16,186 nucleotides of DNA, from positions 44,486 through 60,671 of the forward strand of contig DLCH01000026.1 of NCBI GenBank assembly GCA_002480525.1, written 5' to 3'. The notes beneath the pieces were generated by a model, which had not been told where the DNA came from, made no database searches, and saw nothing but the letters and a program-made list of their open reading frames with translations. The DNA is from Gammaproteobacteria bacterium UBA7803. Its GTDB lineage: Bacteria > Pseudomonadota > Gammaproteobacteria > Pseudomonadales > Azotimanducaceae. Below are positions 8,359 through 14,943 of the stretch, piece after piece (position 1 is the first letter of the stretch; each line of letters starts with the position of its first letter). A program made the translations under genes and the position numbers.

Positions 8359-9915
8359 ATGCTGCTCAGATTGATCCTGTTCGCCGCGGTGCTGGCCGTC
8401 GCACTGTTCGCCGTGCTGGCCGCCATGGTGAGCTGGCCTTTGCCCGAGGCGCCGCGCCTCGGGGTTGCCGGCGACTTCCTGATTCGCGGCGTCACCGTGG
8501 TCGACGTCGAGGCCGGAAGGCTCGAGCCGGGGCGGGACGTCCTGGTGCGCGGCGGCCGGATCGCCGCCGTCGAGGCGTCGGGATCAGTCGAGGCGCAGAG
8601 CGGGCTGCAGGTCATCGACGGGCGCGGCAGGTTCCTGATCCCCGGCCTGTGGGACATGCACACGCACTCCACGACGCTGTCGGCTCAGTATCAGCACCCG
8701 CTGTTCATCGCCAACGGCGTCACCGGCGTCCGCGACCTGTGGGGATGCATGTCCGAGCCGGACCCGTTCTTCGCCTGCATCGACGATCGCCGCCGCTGGA
8801 ACGCGGCGCTGGCAGCCGGCGAGGGCCTGACGCCGCGCTACGTGGGGCAGAGCAGCTATCAGATCAACGGCGGTGACGAGGTGCCGGAGGGCTACCCGGC
8901 GTTCTTCAGAGCGCGCACCGCGGACGAGGCCCGCCGGCTGGTCGACTACTACGACCAGGCCGGCGCCGACATCCTCAAGGTCTACTCCGATCTGTCACCC
9001 GAGGCCTACGTCGCGCTGGCGGCGGAAGCCGGCAGGCGCGGGCTGCGGGTGGAAGGCCACCGCCCGGTCAGGGTGTCGCTGGAAGCGATGCTCGACGCCG
9101 GTCAGCGCAGCGTCGAGCACGCCCGGCTGTTTCTGCTCGAGTGCTACGCGGGGGCCCAGGCCTTCCGGGCGCTGCCGGATCCGCTGGCCGCCTATACGCC
9201 GGACCTGCGCGCACGGCTGGTGGACGGGCAGGACGAGGCGCGCTGCGGCCGGCTGATCGGCAGGCTCGCGGAATCGGACACCTGGTGGACGCCGACGCTG
9301 CAGACCCTGCGGATGGGTGCGCTGGCAGCCGATCCGGCGTTCCGCTCGGACCCGCGCCTGCAGTACGTTCCGTACGTGTTCAGCAAGCTCATGTGGGAAC
9401 CTGATGCCGACCGGATGGCCGCCTCGGCCACCGATGCATCCGGACGCAACGTGCACACGGCCCTGTACCGGCTGGCGCTGGATCACGTCGGGCGGGCGCA
9501 CGCCGCCGGCGCCAGGATCCTCACGGGAACCGACGCCTTCGATACCTACGTCTTTCCCGGGTTCAGCACCCATGACGAGCTCGTCGAGCTGGTGGCCGCG
9601 GGGCTGTCGCCGGCGGACGCGCTCCGCAGCGCGACGATCGACGCCGCGATCTTCAGCGGTGTCGAGGAGGCGTACGGATCGATCGCGCCCGGCAAGGCCG
9701 CCGATCTGCTGCTGCTGGGCGCCGACCCGCTGCTGGACGTCGGCAATACCCGGCAGATCGACGGGCTGTTCTTCAACGGCCGTTACTTCGACCGGCCGTC
9801 CCTGGATCGCCTGCTCGAGTTCGCCGCGCAGCAGGCCGGCAGCGTGCGGGCCAACCTGCAGATCATCTGGCGCGCGGTGAGAAGCCCGCTGCTGCGGCTG
9901 CAGTTCGCCGATTGA
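8359..9915 (+). CDS. Exported or membrane-anchored metal-dependent amidohydrolase
   Basis: A 518-aa amidohydrolase-superfamily protein related to the imidazolonepropionase/Xaa-Pro dipeptidase-like group. It would hydrolyse an amide or cyclic amide with a dinuclear metal centre outside the cytoplasm. Residues 1-23 (MLLRLILFAAVLAVALFAVLAAM) are a strong hydrophobic N-terminus, either a signal peptide or a retained anchor; no lipobox is seen. The metal-site set is complete: HTH with H101 and H103 in PGLWDMHTHS, a probable carboxylated lysine K207 in ILKVYSD, H234 in VEGHRPV, H254 in SVEHARL, and D392 in LTGTDAF. The C-terminal closing segment is GSIAPGKAADLLLLGADPL. Start is the ATG at 8359, without a clear ribosome site. 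A TATGCT at 8323-8328 could be its -10. It converges with the secreted S9 peptidase gene; a shared role in peptide breakdown is plausible but inferred. Confidence 0.88.
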   Translation: MLLRLILFAAVLAVALFAVLAAMVSWPLPEAPRLGVAGDFLIRGVTVVDVEAGRLEPGRDVLVRGGRIAAVEASGSVEAQSGLQVIDGRGRFLIPGLWDMHTHSTTLSAQYQHPLFIANGVTGVRDLWGCMSEPDPFFACIDDRRRWNAALAAGEGLTPRYVGQSSYQINGGDEVPEGYPAFFRARTADEARRLVDYYDQAGADILKVYSDLSPEAYVALAAEAGRRGLRVEGHRPVRVSLEAMLDAGQRSVEHARLFLLECYAGAQAFRALPDPLAAYTPDLRARLVDGQDEARCGRLIGRLAESDTWWTPTLQTLRMGALAADPAFRSDPRLQYVPYVFSKLMWEPDADRMAASATDASGRNVHTALYRLALDHVGRAHAAGARILTGTDAFDTYVFPGFSTHDELVELVAAGLSPADALRSATIDAAIFSGVEEAYGSIAPGKAADLLLLGADPLLDVGNTRQIDGLFFNGRYFDRPSLDRLLEFAAQQAGSVRANLQIIWRAVRSPLLRLQFAD

Positions 9916-9925
9916 AGCGGTGCCG

Positions 9926-9950
9926 GAGCCCGCACGCCCGGTGCGGGCTC
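9926..9950. terminator. Bidirectional hairpin between convergent genes
   Basis: GAGCCCGCAC, a 5-nt loop and GTGCGGGCTC make a perfect 10-bp stem in the 33-nt gap between the amidohydrolase and the S9 peptidase. The right arm overlaps the peptidase stop codon (9949-9951). No T-run is present on either side, so termination would rest on stem strength alone. Confidence 0.55.
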
Positions 9951-11925
9951 AAGGGGCGAGGTGTGTGCCCAGGAACGCCTCCAGGGCCGTGAGGAACTCC
10001 ACCCGGTGCGCCTCCAGGCTGAGGAAGTGGTCGCCGTTGGCCTGCTCGACGTAGCGGAACGGCTTGCCCGCCGCCTGCAGCGCATCGGCGAGATCACGGG
10101 ACTGCTCGACCATGGCGCTGCGGTCCACGTCGCCATGCACCAGCAGCAGCGGCACCCCGACGCGGTCCACGTTGTGCAGGGGTGAGTGGGTGCGGCGGGC
10201 TTCGCCGTCCTGGATGCGCGCGACGCTGAGCTCGCCGAAGCGGAAGTTGCGCCAGCGCTCGGCGACCCCGTCGAGATCGCTGACGCCCGCGAACGACACC
10301 GCGCAGCGCAGCCGGTCCGGTATCTGGTAGGCGGCGACCAGCGCCGCGTAGCCGCCGTAGCTGCCGCCCAGGAAGCACACGCGCTCGGGGTCCGTGACGT
10401 TCTCGCGGATCGACCAGTCGAGGGCGTCCACCAGGTCGTCCTGCATGGCCAGCCCCCATTGCTCGAAGCCGGCCGCCAGGTAGCGGTCGCCGTAGCCGCT
10501 GGAGCCGCGGAAGTTGGGCTGGAGCACGGCGTAGCCGCGGGAGGCGAGGAACTGTTCCCAGTAGTGGGGTCTGCCGGTGTCCCGGCTCCAGGGGCCGCCG
10601 TGGGGCAGGACCAAGGTGGGCAGCTTCTCGGGCGCCCGGTCGGGCGGCAGGGTCAGGTAGGCGGGGATCGGCGTGCCGTCCCGGGATGGAATGGTGACGT
10701 GCCGGGGCTCGATGAGTCCGGGCAGGCCGGCGTAGCCCTCGGCCAGGCGGATGAGGTTGCGGGCGCCGTGATCGTAGTAGAAGTAGCCGGGCCGGGTGCC
10801 GTTGCCGTCGGTGCGCACCACCAGCCGCTCCAGGGCGTCGTCGGCGGCCATCAGGCGGGCCCGGGTCGGCTTGCCGGGCACGGCGTCGCGTATCGCCGTC
10901 ACCCGCCGGGCCAGCGCGTCGTCGAACCATGTGGCGGTGGGCTTGTCGCGGGTGTGGTAGAGCACCAGGGCGCGGCCGTCGCCGGGGGCGGTCACCAGGG
11001 TGCCGTCGGCGTCGTAGACCGGGTCGGCGAGCAGCGTCTCCAGCACCTCGCCGGTGGCTGGATTCATGCGGTAGAGACCGCGGGTGTCGCGGCCCTGGTT
11101 GGCGAACACGTAGGCGCCGCCTTCCGGCGCGTAGCCGGCCAGGTACGGCGGGCGTATTCCCGCGGCGCCCGATACGTCCACCTCGACGAGGTCGTTGTCC
11201 CGCACGGCGAAGCCGACCGGCACCAGGTCCCGATAGCCGGCGCCGAAGCGGAGATCGCCAGCGCGATCGGCATACCAGCGGGCGACGGTGCCGTGGTGAC
11301 GGCGAACGCGCTGCAGGCGGTTGTCGTAGATGTCGAGCCGGTAGGGGGTGGGATGTATCCGGTCTTCCCGGGCGAGCTGGATCAGAATCTCGTCCGGCGC
11401 GTCGGGCAGCCAGCTCAGCACCGTGTCCTGGTCCCGGGCGTTCCACGCCAGCTCCTGACCCGGACGGGTCACGGCTTCCGGCACGAGCTGGAGCTGATCG
11501 GAACCGTCGGCGTCGATGGCCAGCAGCCGGGTGAAGACGGTCCGACCGTCGCGATAGCGGCGGAACTGGCCGGGCATCTGGCCGGCGCGCAGCGTGCCGT
11601 AGCTGCGGATGCTGCAGACGATGCGCTCCGGATTGGCCCAGCGGCACCAGTTGAACAGAAACTGCTCGGGATCCGAGGCCATCAGCAGCCGGGAGCTGCC
11701 GTCGGCGAAGTCGAGGACCACCACCTGGTACCGGCCCTGCAGGGCCCGCAGCATGACCGCCCGCCGGCCGTCGGGCGACAGATCGATCTGCGCGATCGGC
11801 GGCAGCTCGGCGAATGCCTCGGCCGGCGGCGGTTCGCCGGCCGCGAAAGCGGCCTGGCTCAGCCAGTCCGTCAGTGCGGCGGCGACGGCTCGGCGCCCCC
11901 AGCGGTGAGCGGTGGATCGGCGCAT
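9949..11925 (-). CDS. Secreted S9-family (prolyl oligopeptidase/acylaminoacyl peptidase-like) serine peptidase
   Basis: A 658-aa exported peptidase of MEROPS family S9, expected to cleave short peptides in the periplasm or outside the cell. The start is the ATG at 11925, with GGGAGGGGG ending 3 nt upstream (GGAGG core about 6 nt from ATG). A longer frame to 11997 exists but lacks such support. Residues 1-28 form a signal peptide (arginine-rich start, then AVAAALTDWLSQAAFA). The N-terminal beta-propeller is visible as repeated strands such as IAQIDLSPDGRRAVML and YVFANQGRDTRGLYRMN. The C-terminal hydrolase domain has S522 in GGSYGGYAA, D601 in HGDVDRS and H633 in NGDHFLS, with the oxyanion segment LPHGGPWSRD. 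Length and domain order are normal. It converges with the amidohydrolase gene. Confidence 0.93.
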   Translation of the reverse strand: MRRSTAHRWGRRAVAAALTDWLSQAAFAAGEPPPAEAFAELPPIAQIDLSPDGRRAVMLRALQGRYQVVVLDFADGSSRLLMASDPEQFLFNWCRWANPERIVCSIRSYGTLRAGQMPGQFRRYRDGRTVFTRLLAIDADGSDQLQLVPEAVTRPGQELAWNARDQDTVLSWLPDAPDEILIQLAREDRIHPTPYRLDIYDNRLQRVRRHHGTVARWYADRAGDLRFGAGYRDLVPVGFAVRDNDLVEVDVSGAAGIRPPYLAGYAPEGGAYVFANQGRDTRGLYRMNPATGEVLETLLADPVYDADGTLVTAPGDGRALVLYHTRDKPTATWFDDALARRVTAIRDAVPGKPTRARLMAADDALERLVVRTDGNGTRPGYFYYDHGARNLIRLAEGYAGLPGLIEPRHVTIPSRDGTPIPAYLTLPPDRAPEKLPTLVLPHGGPWSRDTGRPHYWEQFLASRGYAVLQPNFRGSSGYGDRYLAAGFEQWGLAMQDDLVDALDWSIRENVTDPERVCFLGGSYGGYAALVAAYQIPDRLRCAVSFAGVSDLDGVAERWRNFRFGELSVARIQDGEARRTHSPLHNVDRVGVPLLLVHGDVDRSAMVEQSRDLADALQAAGKPFRYVEQANGDHFLSLEAHRVEFLTALEAFLGTHLAP

Positions 11926-12131
11926 CGTCCCCCTCCCGGTCGAAGCCTGTCTGGACCCTTCCCACTGGACCTTACGGCAGGGTGCCCCGGGCCTCAACCG
12001 GCGGCGCGGTGTTCACGGGCGCGCCCCCGTGATCGCCCCGGCGCGACGGTCCGGGTTTTCGGCCCCGGCGCGCCTCAGCCGCGGTTGGCCTGCACCGCGG
12101 CGCAGACGTCGGGGAAGGGCTGCTGATGGCG

Positions 12132-12137
12132 TATGAT
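12132..12137 (+). promoter_or_regulatory. Possible -10 box of the COG3235-like gene
   Basis: TATGAT (5 of 6 to consensus) lies 36 nt before the ATG at 12173. Transcription would start near 12144. That leaves almost no leader for the upstream GTG at 12149 and so favours the ATG. No clear -35 is visible. The rest of the divergent gap 11926-12131 shows only GC-rich sequence. Confidence 0.35.
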
Positions 12138-12172
12138 CGACCGCGGTCGTGCTGCAGGACTGCCGTGCCGTC

Positions 12173-12838
12173 ATGGTCATCGCCGCGCATCTCGTTCCCT
12201 TCTGGCTCAACCTCGCCGTGGCCGCGGTGATGCTGGCGAGCGTCGCCGGCGCGGCGCTGACGGCGAACTGGTCGGCCCTGCGCGCGGCCTCCGCCCGCCA
12301 GCACGTGCTGCTCGGCGGGCTGCTGGCGTTGCTGCTGCTGTGGCTGATGACGTTCCGGGTCGTGGACGACGTGCGCATTCACCTGCTCGGCGTGACGTCG
12401 CTCACCCTGATCGTCGGCTGGCGGTTCGCCGTGCTCGGGGCCACGCCGATCCTGTTCGGGTATCTCTGGTGGGAGCAGTTCTCCCCGGGCGCGGCGCCGC
12501 TGGCCTGGCTGTTCACGGTCCTGGTGCCGGCTACGACCACCCGGCTGCTGGCCCATGTGCTGCGGCGCCGGGGGCTGCGGAATCCATTCACCTTCATGCT
12601 CGGGGCGGGGTTCGGCGGCGGCCTGCTCAGCGTGCTGGCGCTGGGGCTCCTGGCCCTGCCGGTGTTCCTGCTGATGGGCCAGCACGCCTGGGTCGAGAGC
12701 GCGCTGCGGAACTGGACGCTGCTCGCCCTGCTGATGTTTCCGGAGGGATTCATCAACGGCATGCTGGTCACGGCCTTCACGGTGTTCCATCCGGACGTGG
12801 TGAAGACCTTCGACGACGCCTACTACCTCGACGATTGA
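12173..12838 (+). CDS. Polytopic membrane protein, COG3235 / energy-coupling-factor permease-like
   Basis: A 221-aa integral membrane protein with about six hydrophobic segments, for example FWLNLAVAAVMLASVAGAAL, HVLLGGLLALLLLWLM, LAWLFTVLVPATTTRLLAHV, FGGGLLSVLALGLLALPVFLL and LLALLMFPEGFINGML. The central VDDVRIHLLGVTSLTLIVGWRFAVLGA and the acidic-ended C-terminus resemble the COG3235 family, which is distantly related to CbiM-type metal-uptake permeases. The usual ECF ATPase and T-component partners are absent here, so any transport role is unproven. Start is uncertain: ATG at 12173, or GTG at 12149 adding 8 residues; neither has a good ribosome site. The family link is from memory of its motifs. 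Confidence 0.72.
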   Translation: MVIAAHLVPFWLNLAVAAVMLASVAGAALTANWSALRAASARQHVLLGGLLALLLLWLMTFRVVDDVRIHLLGVTSLTLIVGWRFAVLGATPILFGYLWWEQFSPGAAPLAWLFTVLVPATTTRLLAHVLRRRGLRNPFTFMLGAGFGGGLLSVLALGLLALPVFLLMGQHAWVESALRNWTLLALLMFPEGFINGMLVTAFTVFHPDVVKTFDDAYYLDD

Positions 12839-12872
12839 GCCCCGTGCCGGGCTGCGCGGCGGCGGGCCGGCG

Positions 12873-13451
12873 TCAGGCGCCGAGCACGCCGCGGATGGGT
12901 GACATTGGCTGGCCGTCGGCGAGGTCGAGGAACTCGGCGGCGGACACGCCGCTGCGGCGCCGGGCCAGCCAGTCCTCGGGGTCGTACTCGACGCCCACCG
13001 GGTTGGCGGCGAACGCCGGGCCGGTCATGTAGCCGGCGGTCTGCTCGGCCGAGGGGAAGCGGTCCACCTGGAATTCCATCTGGTTGCCGTCCGGGTCGCG
13101 GTAGTACATCGATACCGTGATGCCGTGGTGCACGCACCAGTAGGGCAGGATGCCCCGGGTCTTCAGGTCCTCGTAGGCGTCGAGCAGCTCGTCCACGGAG
13201 TCGTAGCTGTAGGCGACGTGGTCGACGCCGAGCAGGCCCTGCTCCGCTCGACCGGCATCGTCCGGCTTCAACACGTCCAGATTGGCGAAGGCGAAGCGGT
13301 GGTGCTCGTCGTCGTAGGTGAGAAACGCCAGGGCGGCGTCCTGGTGCTGCACCCGGGCGCCGAATACGGCGGCGTACCAGTCGAGCATCTCCTCGAAGCG
13401 GTGGGTGCGGTAGACGACGTGGGCGAGCTTGCGGGGCGGGACGTGGGCCAT
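12873..13451 (-). CDS. VOC-superfamily protein, extradiol-dioxygenase/glyoxalase-like
   Basis: A 192-aa vicinal-oxygen-chelate protein. The start is the ATG at 13451, with AGAGGAAA about 9 nt upstream. The two beta-alpha-beta-beta-beta modules are visible as KLAHVVYRTHRFEEMLDWYA and LGVDHVAYSYDSVDELLDAY. The metal triad expected for type I extradiol dioxygenases is in place: H11, H78 and E126 (GNQMEFQVD). This fits a catechol-2,3-dioxygenase-like or related Fe(II)/Mn(II) enzyme. Single-domain size is shorter than classical BphC. It is divergent from the isoaspartate methyltransferase homologue and lies alone, with no aromatic-degradation neighbours, so the substrate is open. Confidence 0.85.
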   Translation of the reverse strand: MAHVPPRKLAHVVYRTHRFEEMLDWYAAVFGARVQHQDAALAFLTYDDEHHRFAFANLDVLKPDDAGRAEQGLLGVDHVAYSYDSVDELLDAYEDLKTRGILPYWCVHHGITVSMYYRDPDGNQMEFQVDRFPSAEQTAGYMTGPAFAANPVGVEYDPEDWLARRRSGVSAAEFLDLADGQPMSPIRGVLGA

Positions 13452-13583
13452 GACGGATTTCCTCTGTCGGTCGGACGGATCGGCTGCGCCGGGCTGCACG
13501 ACACGGTACGCCGGTGGATACGGGAGTCTAAGCCGGTGCGGCCCCGGCGGCCATGGCGCCGGGGTTCCCGGCCGGCGGCCCGA

Positions 13584-13612
13584 TTGACCGGCCGGGGGCG
13601 CCGGCGTAACGT
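13584..13612 (+). promoter_or_regulatory. Possible sigma-70 promoter of the isoaspartate methyltransferase homologue
   Basis: TTGACC (13584-13589, 5 of 6 to the -35 consensus) is followed by a 17-nt spacer and TAACGT (13607-13612, 3 of 6). Transcription would then begin at about 13619-13620, at or next to the GTG start codon, which implies a leaderless message if both calls are right. The -10 is poor. Confidence 0.35.
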
Positions 13613-13619
13613 TTTTCCG

Positions 13620-14360
13620 GTGATCGTCCGTCAGGGTCTTCTGTCGCTGATCATCGCCGTGCTGGCGGCGTCCGCTGCCGCGGCGGAGCTCCGGGAGCCA
13701 AGTGCCACCGACATGAGTCGAATGATCCAGGCCATCAAGGCCGATGCCCGCCAGACCGCGTCCTACACCGGCCGTCCCACGCTCTCCAGGGCCGTCCTCG
13801 ACGCCATGGAAACCGTCGACCGGGAAGACTTCGTGCCCGAGAGCCTGGAGGCCTACGCCTACGAGAACGTGCCGCTGTCCATCGGCCACGGTCAGACCAT
13901 CTCCCAGCCGTTCATCGTGGCGCTGATGACGGACCTGCTGGAACCCGAGGCCGGCGACCGCATGCTGGAGATCGGTACCGGATCGGGCTATCAGGCGGCG
14001 ATCCTCGCGCGGCTGGTGGAGGCGGTCTACACCGTCGAGATCATCCCGGAGCTGGCCGAGCAGGCGGCGGCGCGTCTGGCCGGGCTGGGCTATGACAACG
14101 TGCACGTGAAGACCGGCGACGGCTGGCACGGCTGGCCGGAGGCGGGGCCCTACGACGGCATCATCGTCACCGCCGTGGACGAGACGGTGCCGCCGCGGCT
14201 GGTGGAGCAGCTCGCCCCGGGCGGACGGCTGGTGCTGCCCCTGGGGCCGAAGCAGGGCCGGCAGATGCTGGTGGTGATGCGCCGCGACGAGTCGTCCGGC
14301 GAGCTGGTCCGGGAGGACGTGCTGCCGGTGCAGTTCGTGCCGCTCACGGGGGAGCACTGA
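13620..14360 (+). CDS. Protein-L-isoaspartate O-methyltransferase homologue with N-terminal signal peptide
   Basis: PCMT-family SAM methyltransferase that would methylate isoaspartyl residues of damaged proteins. Read from the GTG at 13620 it has 246 aa. Residues 1-22 are a clear Sec-type signal (VIVRQG, then LLSLIIAVLAASAAAA, then ELREP). The mature part matches PCMT: RAVLDAMETVDREDFVPE, the active-site segment GHGQTISQPFIVALM with S95, and motif I MLEIGTGSGYQAA (M115-A127). Then come VYTVEIIPELAEQA and PYDGIIVTAVDETVPPRLVEQLAPGGRLVLPLG. Cytoplasmic Pcm is usually about 210-220 aa without a signal. An internal ATG at 13713 would remove the signal, but the coding-like hydrophobic stretch argues for the longer form. 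No good ribosome site precedes either. Not linked to surE, nlpD or rpoS as classical pcm often is. Confidence 0.85.
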   Translation: MIVRQGLLSLIIAVLAASAAAAELREPSATDMSRMIQAIKADARQTASYTGRPTLSRAVLDAMETVDREDFVPESLEAYAYENVPLSIGHGQTISQPFIVALMTDLLEPEAGDRMLEIGTGSGYQAAILARLVEAVYTVEIIPELAEQAAARLAGLGYDNVHVKTGDGWHGWPEAGPYDGIIVTAVDETVPPRLVEQLAPGGRLVLPLGPKQGRQMLVVMRRDESSGELVREDVLPVQFVPLTGEH

Positions 14361-14374
14361 CTGGAGTGATCGGC

Positions 14375-14390
14375 GCGGCCGGTCGGCCGC
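14375..14390. terminator. Hairpin between convergent genes
   Basis: GCGGCCG-GT-CGGCCGC is a perfect palindrome with 7-bp arms in the 41-nt gap between the PCMT homologue and the basic-tailed protein gene. It could stop transcription from both sides, but no T-run follows. Confidence 0.4.
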
Positions 14391-14401
14391 ACCGCAGCCG
14401 G

Positions 14402-14869
14402 TCAGCGCCTCGGGCGGGATTCCGAGCCCGAGGCCCTGGCCCGGGTCGGGGCGGCCTTGGCCGCGGACTTCTTTTCGACGGCGGGTGCCGCCGCGGGCTT
14501 TCTGGCATGGGCCCGGATGCCCGAGACGTAACGCACCACCTGGTCGTAGGCGCGGATCAGCGCCATGGTGGCGGCGTCGCTGCGGGGCTTGCGGCGCAGG
14601 CCGTCGTCGCCCCGGGACCACTCGGCGACGGTGTTGTCCCGGGCCAGGTCGTGCATCAGCCGGAACAGCTCGGCCATCACCTCGAGCTTGGCCTTCATCA
14701 GCCCCTCTTCGAACGCCTTCTCGTACTGGCGCTCGGTGGGCTTGCGGCCCGTCGGCAGACGCTGCTCGATGTGGTCGGCGGCGCGGTCGACGACGATGGC
14801 GCGCACCTCCTGCTTGTAGCGGGAGATGGCGTCGGGCCGGGCGGATTTGAGGGCGATGAACTGGGCCAT
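14402..14869 (-). CDS. Unrecognised 155-aa protein with basic Ala/Lys-rich tail
   Basis: I do not recognise this protein. It starts at the ATG at 14869. Residues 1-115 look helical and charged (YKQEVRAIVVDRAADHIEQR, ERQYEKAFEEGLMKAKLEVM, AELFRLMHDLARDNTVAEW, MALIRAYDQVVRYVSGIRAH). The last 35 or so residues are low-complexity and very basic (KPAAAPAVEKKSAAKAAPTR, ending SRPRR), like tails that bind nucleic acid or other polyanions. There is no signal peptide, TM helix or Cys. A good sigma-70 promoter and a 23-bp palindrome sit directly upstream, so the gene is probably transcribed on its own and regulated, although it also lies 74 nt downstream of the CNNM gene on the same strand. Function unknown. 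Confidence 0.8.
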   Translation of the reverse strand: MAQFIALKSARPDAISRYKQEVRAIVVDRAADHIEQRLPTGRKPTERQYEKAFEEGLMKAKLEVMAELFRLMHDLARDNTVAEWSRGDDGLRRKPRSDAATMALIRAYDQVVRYVSGIRAHARKPAAAPAVEKKSAAKAAPTRARASGSESRPRR

Positions 14870-14880
14870 GGGGTCCGTCT

Positions 14881-14903
14881 GTTACGAAACCGCACATCGT
14901 AAC
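14881..14903. promoter_or_regulatory. Palindromic operator candidate
   Basis: GTTACGA-N9-TCGTAAC is a perfect inverted repeat with 7-bp arms. It overlaps the -10 box and the expected transcription start of the 155-aa protein gene, a repressor-like position. Size and form fit a TetR-type or similar dimeric repressor. No matching regulator gene is in the window. Confidence 0.55.
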
Positions 14904-14924
14904 AAAAAACCTCTGGAAAGTCAG
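14896..14924 (-). promoter_or_regulatory. Sigma-70 promoter of the 155-aa basic-tailed protein gene
   Basis: On the minus strand CTGACT (14924-14919) and TACGAT (14901-14896) are separated by exactly 17 nt; each matches consensus at 4 of 6. The spacer holds a run of T, and the region is far more AT-rich than its surroundings. The predicted start near 14889 leaves a 20-nt leader. Confidence 0.55.
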
Positions 14925-14943
14925 CCGGTTAGGCCGAGCCCGG

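Noticed and set aside
10186..12126. A 646-codon plus-strand frame across the S9 peptidase gene
   Set aside because: Antisense shadow: the minus strand has a signal peptide, propeller strands and a complete Ser/Asp/His triad.
12075..12140. Minus-strand fragment reading RHQQPFPDVCAAVQANRG then stop in the divergent gap
   Set aside because: It looks protein-like but has no start codon or upstream coding frame outside the COG3235-like gene; could be chance or a worn gene end.
12873..14897. A 674-codon minus-strand frame running from the unknown gene through the VOC gene
   Set aside because: Only the last 192 codons (from 13451) look like a protein. The rest is antisense to the PCMT homologue and out of frame with the 155-aa gene.
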